A DNA stretch of 13,417 nucleotides from JAHDWY01 sp964632865 (GCA_964632865.1 CAZWDH010000199.1:1-13417), one strand, 5' to 3'. Counted from the stretch's first letter, positions 6,060-12,713 are shown. Numbers and translations: made by a program. The notes: generated by a model from the letters alone, not told the origin.

Positions 6060-6605
6060 GTGGCCGCCAGACTGAAAGAGTTGTACAACAGCAAGATCCT
6101 CGCTGAGATGCGGGAGCAGTTTAAATTTGAGAACGTCATGGAAGTACCGCGTATCGAGAAGATCGTGGTGAACATGGGCGTGGGCGACGGTCAGAGCGAT
6201 CCGCGCATGATGGAGAACGCGGTCGCCGAGTTGTCGGCGATCACGGGTCAAAAGCCAAGCATTCGCAAAGCGCGCAAATCCATCGCGAACTTCAAGGTGC
6301 GCGAAGGCGCGAACATCGGATGCATGGTGACCTTGCGCGGAGAACGGATGTACGAGTTTATGGACCGGCTGTTGAACGTGGCGATTCCGCGTATCCGCGA
6401 CTTTCGCGGGGTGTCGCCGAAGGCCTTCGACAAGTTCGGCAACTATACGCTGGGAATTCGCGAGCAGTCGATTTTCCCGGAAGTGAATATCGACGCGATC
6501 GTGCGGCCGCGCGGCATGAACATTACGTTCGTGATTCCCAAGGCCCGTTCGGTCGACGAAAGCCGTGAATTGTTGCGCAAGTTCGGGATGCCGTTCCGCG
6601 CATAA
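6060..6605 (+). CDS. rplE: 50S ribosomal protein L5
   Basis: L5 (181 residues) binds 5S rRNA and contacts the P-site tRNA and S13. Recognisable segments are ARLKELYNSKILAEM, VPRIEKIVVNMGVGD, ITGQKPSIRKARKSIANFKVREG, RIRDFRGVSPKAFDKFGNY and PEVNIDAIVRPRGMNITFV. GTG at 6060 is the start, with AGGAG at 6045-6049 upstream, giving the family N-terminus and length. The frame is open back to a GTG at 6000 but those 20 Ser/Gly/Arg-rich codons are not L5-like. It is followed by rpsN after 35 bases. Confidence 0.97.
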   Translation: MAARLKELYNSKILAEMREQFKFENVMEVPRIEKIVVNMGVGDGQSDPRMMENAVAELSAITGQKPSIRKARKSIANFKVREGANIGCMVTLRGERMYEFMDRLLNVAIPRIRDFRGVSPKAFDKFGNYTLGIREQSIFPEVNIDAIVRPRGMNITFVIPKARSVDESRELLRKFGMPFRA

Positions 6606-6611
6606 GGTTAA

Positions 6612-6626
6612 GACCCGAACCGGGTC
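6612..6626 (+). promoter_or_regulatory. Perfect hairpin next to the rpsN ribosome binding site
   Basis: GACCCG (6612-6617) and CGGGTC (6621-6626) form a perfect 6-bp stem with the 3-base loop AAC. It ends exactly where the rpsN Shine-Dalgarno AAGGAG (6627-6632) begins, so a folded stem would stack beside the ribosome binding site. There is no T-run. A translational control or mRNA-stability role is inferred. Confidence 0.4.
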
Positions 6627-6640
6627 AAGGAGAAGATAGC

Positions 6641-6826
6641 GTGGCGAAGAAGTCGATGATTGCGAAATGCGCGCGGACGCCGAAGTTCAAGGTCCGCACC
6701 TACAACCGGTGCCGGCTGTGCGGCCGTCCCCGGAGCTACATGCGCAAGTTCGGAATTTGCCGTATCTGTTTCCGGAAGCTGGCCCTGGAAGGTTTGCTCC
6801 CGGGCGTGACGAAGTCGAGCTGGTAA
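6641..6826 (+). CDS. rpsN: 30S ribosomal protein S14, zinc-binding short type
   Basis: This is the 61-residue zinc form (type Z, C+) of S14, an assembly protein of the 30S head. The four zinc-ligand cysteines are present as C24-x2-C27 and C40-x2-C43 in NRCRLCGRP and FGICRICFRK. The C-terminus GLLPGVTKSSW is standard. The start is GTG at 6641 with AAGGAG (6627-6632) 8 bases upstream. Because it keeps all four cysteines, this copy depends on zinc; any zinc-independent paralogue would have to lie elsewhere in the genome. Confidence 0.98.
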   Translation: MAKKSMIAKCARTPKFKVRTYNRCRLCGRPRSYMRKFGICRICFRKLALEGLLPGVTKSSW

Positions 6827-6829
6827 ACC

Positions 6830-6849
6830 ATCGCGCCGGCTGGCGCGGT
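6830..6849 (+). promoter_or_regulatory. GC-rich hairpin upstream of rpsH
   Basis: CGCGCC (6832-6837) pairs perfectly with GGCGCG (6842-6847) around the loop GGCT; the stem extends by a T-G wobble and an A-T pair to 6830-6849. It lies between the rpsN stop and the rpsH Shine-Dalgarno AGAGGA (6865-6870). It is not followed by T residues. This is a candidate leader structure for S8, the spc-operon repressor in E. coli; no direct match to the known S8-binding fold was established. Confidence 0.4.
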
Positions 6850-6880
6850 ATCGATAGCAGGAAAAGAGGAAAACGAACCC

Positions 6881-7279
6881 ATGTCCATGAGCGACCCGAT
6901 CGCAGATTTGATCACCCGGATGCGTAACGGGATGTCGGCCCGGCACGACCGTGTGGACGTGCCCGCATCGCGGCTCAAAGCGCAAATCTGTGCTGTTTTG
7001 CAGCAGGAAGGCTACATCGCGGGCTACAAGCTCGTCGAAGACGACAAGCAAGGGATCCTGCAGGTATCGTTGCGCTATCTGGAGAATCAGCAGCCGGTCG
7101 TTCACGGGATGCGCCGGGTGAGCAAGCCGAGCCTGCGCGTGTACGTAGGCAGCGGCGAGATTAAGCCGGTCCGGAGCGGGCTCGGGATTTCGATCTTGAG
7201 CACGTCCAAGGGCGTCATGACAGGGAAACAGGCGCGCGCCAGCAAGGTAGGCGGCGAAGTACTCTGCGAAGTCTGGTAG
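6881..7279 (+). CDS. rpsH: 30S ribosomal protein S8
   Basis: S8 (132 residues) is a primary 16S rRNA binder of the 30S body and, in E. coli, the translational repressor of the spc operon. Family features are SDPIADLITRMRNG near the N-terminus, SRLKAQICAVLQQEGYI, RVSKPSLRVYVG and the C-terminal GLGISILSTSKGVMTGKQARASKVGGEVLCEVW. ATG at 6881 has AGAGGA (6865-6870) 10 bases upstream; ATG 6887 (codon 3) is a possible alternative. It lies between rpsN and rplF as in most bacteria. Confidence 0.98.
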   Translation: MSMSDPIADLITRMRNGMSARHDRVDVPASRLKAQICAVLQQEGYIAGYKLVEDDKQGILQVSLRYLENQQPVVHGMRRVSKPSLRVYVGSGEIKPVRSGLGISILSTSKGVMTGKQARASKVGGEVLCEVW

Positions 7280-7309
7280 ACCTCGCCGTAGACGAAAGGA
7301 AAGTAGACC

Positions 7310-7849
7310 GTGTCGAGAGTAGGGAAACTGCCGGTAACGATTCCGGGCGGCGTGAAGTGCGAACTCAAGGGATCGCATCTGAAGGTCACCGGCCCGAAGG
7401 GATCGCTGGAGCGTACGTTAAACGCCGAGATGAACGTGACGGTGGACGATGCGGCCGTCACGATTACGCGCCCGACCGATCAGCCCGAGCACCGCGCCAT
7501 GCACGGATTGACTCGGGCGCTGGTCCAGAACATGGTGACCGGCGTGACGTCGGGGTACGCCCGGGTCCTCGTGATCAACGGCGTCGGCTACCGCGCGGCG
7601 ATGCAGGGCAAGAGCCTGACCCTGTCGGTGGGATACAGCCATCCGGTTGCGATCGAACCGCCGGACGGGATTACCTTCAGCGTGGAAGGCACGCAGACGA
7701 TCAAGGTTGAAGGCATCGATAAGCAGTTGGTGGGCCAGGTGGCGGCCAACGTGCGGGCGTGGCGCAAGCCGGAGCCGTACAAGGGTAAGGGCATTCGCTA
7801 CGAGAACGAACAGATTCGCCGCAAGGTCGGTAAGGCCGGCGCGAAGTAA
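7310..7849 (+). CDS. rplF: 50S ribosomal protein L6
   Basis: L6 (179 residues) has two similar domains and lies near the factor-binding site. The sequence begins SRVGKLPVTIPGGVK and includes KVTGPKGSLER, HRAMHGLTRALVQNMVTGVTSGY, INGVGYRA, and the signature RAWRKPEPYKGKGIRYENEQIRRKVGK near the C-terminus. The start is GTG at 7310, with AGGA at 7297-7300 9 bases upstream, and gives the standard N-terminus. It follows rpsH by 30 bases and precedes rplR by 25. Confidence 0.98.
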   Translation: MSRVGKLPVTIPGGVKCELKGSHLKVTGPKGSLERTLNAEMNVTVDDAAVTITRPTDQPEHRAMHGLTRALVQNMVTGVTSGYARVLVINGVGYRAAMQGKSLTLSVGYSHPVAIEPPDGITFSVEGTQTIKVEGIDKQLVGQVAANVRAWRKPEPYKGKGIRYENEQIRRKVGKAGAK

Positions 7850-7874
7850 TATCGCCAGGGAGATTTAAGGGACC

Positions 7875-8228
7875 ATGAGTAATCGGCATGAAAAATTGGA
7901 TCGGCTGGCGCGGCGCCGGATGCGTGTACGCAAGACCGTGCGCGGCACAACGGATCGGCCGCGGCTGACGGTGCGATCCACGCTGAAGCACATCTATGCC
8001 CAGGTCATCGACGACTCCACGGGCAAGACCCTGGCGGCGGCGTCGTCCGTGTCGCTGAAGATTACGGGCGGCAACGTGGACGCCGCGAAGAGCGTCGGCA
8101 AGGCGCTGGCAGAAAGCGCGAAGGCGGCATCGGTGGAGCGCGTATGCTTCGATCGGAACGGCCGCTTGTTTCACGGACGCGTCAAGGCCTTGGCCGACGC
8201 GGCCCGGGAAGGTGGATTGGATTTTTAA
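7875..8228 (+). CDS. rplR: 50S ribosomal protein L18
   Basis: L18 (117 residues) binds 5S rRNA with L5 in the central protuberance. Visible are the basic N-terminal arm (RLARRRMRVRKTVRGTTDRPRL spans about residues 10-31), RSTLKHIYAQVIDDSTGKTLAAASS, AAKSVGKALAESAK, and the C-terminal FDRNGRLFHGRVKALADAAREGGLDF. Purine-rich AAGGGA lies only 2 bases from the ATG and AGGGAG (7857-7862) 12 bases away, so initiation spacing is less ideal than for its neighbours. A 96-base spacer follows before rpsE. Confidence 0.97.
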   Translation: MSNRHEKLDRLARRRMRVRKTVRGTTDRPRLTVRSTLKHIYAQVIDDSTGKTLAAASSVSLKITGGNVDAAKSVGKALAESAKAASVERVCFDRNGRLFHGRVKALADAAREGGLDF

Positions 8229-8242
8229 GGATCGGTGCGTCG

Positions 8243-8257
8243 GCCGGCGGGTCCGGC
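8243..8257 (+). promoter_or_regulatory. Inverted repeat in the rplR-rpsE spacer
   Basis: GCCGG (8243-8247) pairs with CCGGC (8253-8257) around CGGGT. An alternative pairing of GGCGG (8246-8250) with CCGCC (8264-8268) uses overlapping bases. The 96-base spacer (8229-8324) is otherwise free of any recognisable gene; its frame is open with rpsE but the peptide is unlike S5. The rpsE ribosome binding site AGGAGA (8313-8318) lies at its end. Role unknown. Confidence 0.28.
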
Positions 8258-8324
8258 GCGATGCCGCCATGGCAACGAAGCAGGCCGCACAACGCAGGCA
8301 ACGACAACGGCCAGGAGAATCAGG

Positions 8325-8864
8325 TTGAGCACAGGGCAAGGGAAACGGGAAAGCCGCGGAGAACGTCGGGCGCGATCCGAGCAGCCGGAATCGAACTTCA
8401 TCGAATCCGTCGTCAAGATCTACCGCGTGGCCAAGGTCGTTAAAGGCGGCCGAAACTTCCGGTTCAGCGCCATCGTCGTAGTGGGCGACGGCAAAGGCCG
8501 CGTTGGCGCTGCAATGGGCAAAGCGCGCGAAGTGCCGGATGCCATTCGCAAGGCCATCGAACGCGCGAAGCGGAACATGGTGGAAGTGCCGATCGTGAGC
8601 ACGACCATTCCGCACGAGGTCGTGGGCCGTTCCGGTTCGGCGCGCGTGTTGCTGAAGCCCGCTTCGCTGGGTACCGGTGTGGTCGCAGGCGGTCCGGTGC
8701 GCGCCGTGGTGGAAGCGGCCGGTTACCAGAACATTCTCACGAAGTCGCTGGGGTCCAACAACGCGACCAACGTCGTATGGGCCACGATGGACGGCTTGCG
8801 CCAGCTTCAAACGGCGGAAGAAATCGCGTCCATGCGCAACTTGGAAGTCACGGCAGTTTTGTAG
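8325..8864 (+). CDS. rpsE: 30S ribosomal protein S5
   Basis: S5 (179 residues) contributes to decoding accuracy and the mRNA entry site. The double-stranded-RNA-binding-like domain begins ESVVKIYRVAKVVKGGRNFRFS, followed by VVVGDGKGRVGAAMGKAREVPDAIRKA; the C-terminal domain has VVGRSGSARVLLKPASLGTGV and KSLGSNNATNVV. I choose TTG at 8325: it is 7 bases after a strong GGAG (8314-8317) and leaves a charged lead of about 25 residues as in relatives. The frame is open upstream to 8235, but those residues are not conserved and the only good ribosome binding site serves the TTG. rpmD, normally next, is absent. Confidence 0.94.
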   Translation: MSTGQGKRESRGERRARSEQPESNFIESVVKIYRVAKVVKGGRNFRFSAIVVVGDGKGRVGAAMGKAREVPDAIRKAIERAKRNMVEVPIVSTTIPHEVVGRSGSARVLLKPASLGTGVVAGGPVRAVVEAAGYQNILTKSLGSNNATNVVWATMDGLRQLQTAEEIASMRNLEVTAVL

Positions 8865-8896
8865 CGGATTGGGCGCCGGCGCGTACGCCGGGTCCG
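8865..8896 (+). promoter_or_regulatory. Two-tier hairpin where rpmD would usually begin
   Basis: Directly after the rpsE stop, CCGGCG (8876-8881) pairs perfectly with CGCCGG (8886-8891) around CGTA. An outer stem CGGA (8865-8868) with TCCG (8893-8896) encloses it across an internal loop. The 59-base rpsE-rplO spacer is too short for L30. The rplO Shine-Dalgarno AGGA (8911-8914) lies 14 bases further on. This could balance or process the message between rpsE and rplO; not shown. Confidence 0.4.
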
Positions 8897-8923
8897 ACGC
8901 GTTTCGGTTAAGGAAGAACTACG

Positions 8924-9418
8924 ATGGAACTCAGCAAATTATCCAACGCTCCTGGCGCGCGGAAGAACCGCAAGCGTGTCGGCCGGGGTCCTGGTTCGGG
9001 CAACGGCAAGACGGCGGGTCGCGGGCACAAGGGGCAGAAATCGCGCGCCGGCGTGTCGCGCCGCGCCACCTTTGAAGGCGGCCAGACTCCGGTGAACCGG
9101 CGTCTGCCCAAGCGCGGGTTTCATCACGCGTCGCGGTTCCCGAGTTCCATCGTCAACCTCGACAATCTGAACAAGGCCTTCAACGCGGGCGATGAAGTGA
9201 ATCTCGAATCGCTGGTGTCGGTGGGCCTTGCCGACCCGACGAAGGGCGGCATCAAGATTCTCGGACGCGGCGAGATCACGAAGAAACTGAACGTGAAGGC
9301 GAGCGCCATCAGCGCGGGGGCCCGTACGAAGATTGAAGCTGCGGGCGGCACCGTGGAGATCATCCCGGCCGTCAAGAACGGTGCGAAAGCGCCGAAGACC
9401 GCGAGCCAGGAGGGCTAG
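8924..9418 (+). CDS. rplO: 50S ribosomal protein L15
   Basis: L15 (164 residues) is a late-assembly protein with a long N-terminal extension running through 23S rRNA. The Gly/Arg/Lys-rich extension is clear (RKNRKRVGRGPGSGNGKTAG, then GRGHKGQKSR), followed by FEGGQTPVNRRLPKRGF and the globular domain with VNLESLVSVGLAD and IKILGRGEITKKLNVKASAIS. The C-terminus ends in a Lys/Ala-rich tail beyond the core (KNGAKAPKTASQEG). AGGA at 8911-8914 is 9 bases from the ATG. Its last codons contain the AGGAGGG that serves secY, three bases downstream. Confidence 0.97.
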   Translation: MELSKLSNAPGARKNRKRVGRGPGSGNGKTAGRGHKGQKSRAGVSRRATFEGGQTPVNRRLPKRGFHHASRFPSSIVNLDNLNKAFNAGDEVNLESLVSVGLADPTKGGIKILGRGEITKKLNVKASAISAGARTKIEAAGGTVEIIPAVKNGAKAPKTASQEG

Positions 9419-9421
9419 TTT

Positions 9422-10765
9422 GTGTCTCAGCCGTTAGAAGCCTTTCGGAACGCCTGGCGCATTCCCGAACTGAAGCAGCGCATGACGTTCACGCTGATTA
9501 TGCTGGCGATCTACCGATTGGGCGCGCACGTGCCCACGCCGGGGATCGACGGGAATGCCCTGTCCAAAATGATGGAGGACATGCAGGGCGGGCTGCTTGG
9601 TTTCTACGATATGTTCACGGGCGGCGCCTTCGAGAGCGCGACGATTTTCGCCCTGGGCATCATGCCCTATATCAGTGCGTCGATTATCATCCAATTGCTG
9701 GTCTCCGTAGTGCCGGCCCTGGAAAAATTGCAGAAGGAAGGCGCCGAAGGCCAGAAGAAGATCACCGAGTATACGCGGTATCTGACCATCGCGCTGTGTA
9801 TCGTGCAGTCCATCGGCGTCGCGGTCTGGCTCCAAGGCATGAACACGGCCGATTCGCGCATCGTCGTGACGAGCGGCATCTGGTTCTACATCACCTGCAT
9901 TATTACGTTCACGACGGGCACCGCCTTTATCATGTGGCTGGGCGAACAGATCAGCGAGCACGGTGTCGGCAACGGCATGTCTTTGATCATCTTCACGAGT
10001 ATCGTTGCCCAGTTGCCGAACGCATTGTGGACCATGCTCGAACTGTTCAAGGCGGGCGAGCTGGACATCTTTAAAATTGGCTTGTTGATCGCGCTGATGG
10101 TGGCCGTTATCGCAGGGGTAATCCTGGTCACGACCGGGCAGCGCCGCATTCCGGTTCAGTACCCGCGCCAAGTCAAGGGCCGGAAGATGACGGCCGGCGG
10201 CCGGAACTACCTGCCCTTGCGCGTGAACCAGGCGGGCGTGATTCCGATCATCTTCGCCAGTTCGATTCTTATGCTCCCGAGCATGGTTTCGAGCGCCCTG
10301 AAGACGGAAACCCTGGCGCCCGTGATCGACTGGTTCGGCGTGTATTTCAGTTACGGCGGTTTTCTGTACAGCATGGTATACGGCGTGCTGATTATCTTTT
10401 TCTGCTTCTTCTACACGGCCATCACGTTCAACCCGATCGAGATGGCGGACAACATGAAGAAGTACGGCGGCGTGGTGCTGGGCGTCCGGCCCGGCAAAGC
10501 GACGGCGGAGTATTTGAACAAGGTGATGACGCGCATCACGCTCGTGGGTTCCCTGTTCCTGGCTGGCGTGGCGTTATTGCCGTACGTCGTACAGAGCCAG
10601 ATGGGCCTGGAAGCGTGGAACGTGTCGCACTTCTTCGGTGGCACAAGCCTGCTCATCCTCGTGGGTGTTGCGCTGGATACGGTTCGCCAAATCGAGACGC
10701 ATCTGACGATGCGCAACTACGACGGATTTGTAAAAGGACGCAGGGTCAAGGGTCGCCGTTATTAA
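9422..10765 (+). CDS. secY: Preprotein translocase channel subunit SecY
   Basis: SecY (447 residues) is the ten-helix inner-membrane channel for export and membrane insertion with SecE, SecG and SecA. Visible marks are the plug-helix and TM2 region GIMPYISASIIIQLL (79-93), GEQISEHGVGNGMSLIIF (174-191), the SecA/ribosome-contacting cytoplasmic loop GQRRIPVQYPRQ (239-250), LPLRVNQAGVIPIIFASS (264-281), and NPIEMADNMKKYGG with GVRPGKAT (337-361). Hydrophobic helices are spread along the full length. The start is GTG at 9422, 7 bases from AGGAGGG (9408-9414) within rplO, so it is probably translationally coupled. A 137-base spacer follows. Confidence 0.98.
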   Translation: MSQPLEAFRNAWRIPELKQRMTFTLIMLAIYRLGAHVPTPGIDGNALSKMMEDMQGGLLGFYDMFTGGAFESATIFALGIMPYISASIIIQLLVSVVPALEKLQKEGAEGQKKITEYTRYLTIALCIVQSIGVAVWLQGMNTADSRIVVTSGIWFYITCIITFTTGTAFIMWLGEQISEHGVGNGMSLIIFTSIVAQLPNALWTMLELFKAGELDIFKIGLLIALMVAVIAGVILVTTGQRRIPVQYPRQVKGRKMTAGGRNYLPLRVNQAGVIPIIFASSILMLPSMVSSALKTETLAPVIDWFGVYFSYGGFLYSMVYGVLIIFFCFFYTAITFNPIEMADNMKKYGGVVLGVRPGKATAEYLNKVMTRITLVGSLFLAGVALLPYVVQSQMGLEAWNVSHFFGGTSLLILVGVALDTVRQIETHLTMRNYDGFVKGRRVKGRRY

Positions 10766-10807
10766 TGGGACTGGGCCACGCGGTAAACCCGTGAATCGAT
10801 TCGTTGC

Positions 10808-10833
10808 GCGAGGCATGGAAGCGAGACCTCGCT
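10808..10833 (+). promoter_or_regulatory. Competing inverted repeats in the secY-adk spacer
   Basis: This 137-base spacer (10766-10902) is the longest in the window. GCGAGG (10808-10813) and CCTCGC (10827-10832) form a perfect 6-bp stem with a 13-base loop. The right arm can instead pair locally as AGCGA (10820-10824) with TCGCT (10829-10833) around GACC, so the two folds exclude each other. I see no convincing promoter and no T-run after either stem. Separate control of adk-map-infA is possible. Confidence 0.35.
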
Positions 10834-10902
10834 GGGAGATACAGGAAACCCGGTACAGACCGATCGCCAAACGTGCGCCGAGCGAAAGAGAGTAGAAAAT
10901 CC

Positions 10903-11583
10903 GTGGGATTGCGAATCGTTATACTCGGGGCGCCCGGCGCAGGGAAAGGCACCCAGGCAAGACGGCTTGCGTCGCGGAGACGCTTACCGCATATATCGAC
11001 GGGAGACATCTTCCGCGGACATATGACTGAGGATACGGCGATTGCCCGGAAGATCCGGCCGTACATGGAATCGGGCACGCTGGTCCCGGATGAGCTGACC
11101 TGCGCGATCGTGGAGGAGCGGCTGGCGGGGCTGGACTGCGACAGCGGCTACGTGCTGGACGGGTTTCCGCGTTCGCTGGCGCAAGCCGAAACGCTGGATC
11201 TCCTGCTGGAGAAGCGTAGCGAACGACTGGACGCGGCGATTTGTCTGGTTGTGCCGGACGACGAGATCGTGGCGCGCCTGAGCGCGCGCAGGACGTGTCC
11301 CGTTTGTGGTACCATATACAATTTGAAGTTCGACCCGCCGAAGGGCGACCCGGCCCGTTGCGCGCGCAATGGATGTTCGGGGGTGTTGGTCCAACGGCCG
11401 GATGACAATGAAGAGACGATACGTCAGCGGCTGGTGGTGTATCACCAGATGACGGAGCCGATCGAGGCGTTTTACCAGGAACGGGGCCTACTGAAGCCGG
11501 TTCCTGGAGACATCGCCCCGGACGACGTTTCCGCGAAAATTGAAGAGATTTTATGCGCTCTGGAAATGGTCCAAGAACCGTGA
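10903..11583 (+). CDS. adk: Adenylate kinase, zinc-type LID
   Basis: Adenylate kinase (226 residues) interconverts ATP + AMP and 2 ADP in the cytoplasm. The P-loop GAPGAGKGT is at 9-17, the AMP-binding segment ISTGDIFR at 31-38, and DGFPRS at 86-91. The long LID (about 130-168) has four cysteines, C132-x2-C135 and C153-x4-C158, indicating a metal-binding LID; the last pair is spaced x4 rather than the common x2. QRPDDNEETIRQRL follows. GTG at 10903 is favoured with GAGAG (10888-10892) 10 bases upstream; TTG at 10909 would give the tighter MRIVILGAPG start. The frame is open upstream to 10804 without conservation. Its stop overlaps the map start. Confidence 0.95.
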   Translation: MGLRIVILGAPGAGKGTQARRLASRRRLPHISTGDIFRGHMTEDTAIARKIRPYMESGTLVPDELTCAIVEERLAGLDCDSGYVLDGFPRSLAQAETLDLLLEKRSERLDAAICLVVPDDEIVARLSARRTCPVCGTIYNLKFDPPKGDPARCARNGCSGVLVQRPDDNEETIRQRLVVYHQMTEPIEAFYQERGLLKPVPGDIAPDDVSAKIEEILCALEMVQEP

Positions 11584-12356
11584 TCACCTGTCGAACGGAG
11601 AAAGAGATCGACATCCTTCGCGAAGCGAATCAATTCGTCGCGGAGGTGCTCGTCACGTTGGCAGAGATGGTTGAGCCGGGGATTTCGACCGGCGAACTGG
11701 ACGCGACCGCGGAAAAGTTGATTCGCGCGCTGGGCGGCGAGCCTTCATTTCTCGGGTATCACGGGTATCCGAAGAGCACCTGCATCTCGGTGGACGAAGA
11801 GATCGTGCACGGCATCCCCGGGAAGCGGAAGCTGAAGGACGGCGAGATCGTCAGCATGGATGTGGGCGTGTACCACCGCGGCTATCACGGCGACGCGGCC
11901 GTGACGGTACCCTGCGGAACCGTGAATGACGTGCGGCAACGCTTGATGAAGGCGACGGACCTGGCCCTGACCCGGGCGATCGCGGCGGCCAAAGCCGGGA
12001 ATCACCTGGAAGACGTTTCGCGGGCGGTTCAGTTGGCCAGTGAAGATGCGGGTTTTTCGGTGGTCCGGAGTTTTGTGGGACACGGCATCGGCACGCGGAT
12101 GCACGAGGATCCGCAGATTCCGAACTTCGTGACGGGCGAGCGCGGCCCCGAATTGAAAGTGGGCATGGTGCTCGCCATTGAGCCGATGGTCAATGTCGGA
12201 ACGCCGGATGTGAAAGTGTTGCGCGACGGATGGACGGCGGTTACGGCCGACGGTAAGCCGAGCGCGCATTTCGAACATAGCGTCGTAGTGCGCGAACACG
12301 GGGGAGAGATCCTTTCGGCGACCCCAAAGTTGGTTTGGGGAAAGCAGGTCGCGTGA
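11580..12356 (+). CDS. map: Methionine aminopeptidase, type I
   Basis: This enzyme (258 residues) removes the initiator methionine from nascent proteins. All five metal ligands of the pita-bread fold are present: D94, D105, H168, E201 and E232, plus catalytic H77 in the segment IVHGIPG. GYHGYPKSTCISV (59-71) is characteristic of type Ia. I prefer GTG at 11580, which overlaps the adk TGA as GTGA and gives an N-terminus (MITCRTEKEIDILREAN) aligning with known enzymes. ATG at 11553 in the same frame has GAAGAGA ahead of it and would add nine residues and deepen the adk overlap to 31 bases, so it is a real alternative. No N-terminal SH3-binding or zinc-finger extension is present. Confidence 0.96.
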   Translation: MITCRTEKEIDILREANQFVAEVLVTLAEMVEPGISTGELDATAEKLIRALGGEPSFLGYHGYPKSTCISVDEEIVHGIPGKRKLKDGEIVSMDVGVYHRGYHGDAAVTVPCGTVNDVRQRLMKATDLALTRAIAAAKAGNHLEDVSRAVQLASEDAGFSVVRSFVGHGIGTRMHEDPQIPNFVTGERGPELKVGMVLAIEPMVNVGTPDVKVLRDGWTAVTADGKPSAHFEHSVVVREHGGEILSATPKLVWGKQVA

Positions 12357-12363
12357 AACGCGG

Positions 12364-12386
12364 CTGGGCAGCGTCGCCAAGCCCGG
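12364..12386 (+). promoter_or_regulatory. Inverted repeat upstream of infA
   Basis: CTGGGC (12364-12369) pairs with GCCCGG (12381-12386), one T-G wobble, around an 11-base loop in the 47-base map-infA spacer. It is followed by AT-richer sequence (ATATAGAT) and then the infA ATG, with no clear Shine-Dalgarno. Role unknown. Confidence 0.28.
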
Positions 12387-12403
12387 AACGATATAGATAG
12401 CGT

Positions 12404-12622
12404 ATGCAAAAAGAAGAAGCCATAGAAGTCGAGGGTACGGTGGTTGAACCGTTGCCCAACGCCATGTTTCGCGTGGAGTTGAAGAACGGGCATATCGTGT
12501 TGGCCCATATCTCCGGGAAGATGCGGATGAATTTCATTCGAATCCTTCCGGGCGACCGCGTGAAGCTGGAAATGTCGCCCTACGATCTGACGCGTGGGCG
12601 CATCACGTATCGGTACAAATAG
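12404..12622 (+). CDS. infA: Translation initiation factor IF-1
   Basis: IF-1 (72 residues) is an S1-type OB-fold protein that occupies the 30S A site during initiation and supports IF-2 and IF-3. The sequence is complete: EAIEVEGTVVEPLPNAMFRVEL, GHIVLAHISGKMRMNFIRI, PGDRVKLEMSPYDLTRGRITYRYK. Length and C-terminus are exactly those of the family. Unlike nearly every neighbour, no good Shine-Dalgarno is visible within 15 bases of the ATG (GCCCGGAACGATATAGATAG lies just upstream), so initiation may be weak or rely on low structure. It lies between map and rpmJ, its usual place in bacteria with adk-map-infA clusters. Confidence 0.98.
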   Translation: MQKEEAIEVEGTVVEPLPNAMFRVELKNGHIVLAHISGKMRMNFIRILPGDRVKLEMSPYDLTRGRITYRYK

Positions 12623-12661
12623 GAAGTACGGAGCGCGGGCACCGGTCCGCGGCCGCGACGT

Positions 12662-12678
12662 GTCAGGTGTGCCCTGAC
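12662..12678 (+). promoter_or_regulatory. Perfect hairpin in the infA-rpmJ spacer
   Basis: GTCAGG (12662-12667) and CCTGAC (12673-12678) form a perfect 6-bp stem with a 5-base loop. An additional repeat, CGCGG (12634-12638) with CCGCG (12647-12651), lies upstream in the same 91-base spacer. The bases after the stem are TCAACC, so it is not an intrinsic terminator. Together the two stems could separate infA from the alpha operon by RNA processing; inferred. Confidence 0.38.
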
Positions 12679-12713
12679 TCAACCGCGCGCGAGCGTTTCA
12701 CGTGGAGTGAGCA

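Noticed and set aside
5234..6175. Minus-strand open frame opposite rplN, rplX and the start of rplE
   Set aside because: It crosses three conserved plus-strand genes and their spacers, and the peptide is low-complexity and unfamiliar.
7701..8810. Minus-strand open frame (369 codons) opposite rplF, rplR and rpsE
   Set aside because: Same shadow effect of GC-rich codon use; no recognisable domain or sensible context.
10804..10902. 33-codon upstream extension of adk
   Set aside because: Not conserved, precedes the canonical P-loop N-terminus, and lies in a spacer with inverted repeats.
12391..12398. ATATAGAT before infA as a -10 promoter element
   Set aside because: No matching -35 at a proper distance, and it would be too close to the ATG unless the message were leaderless.
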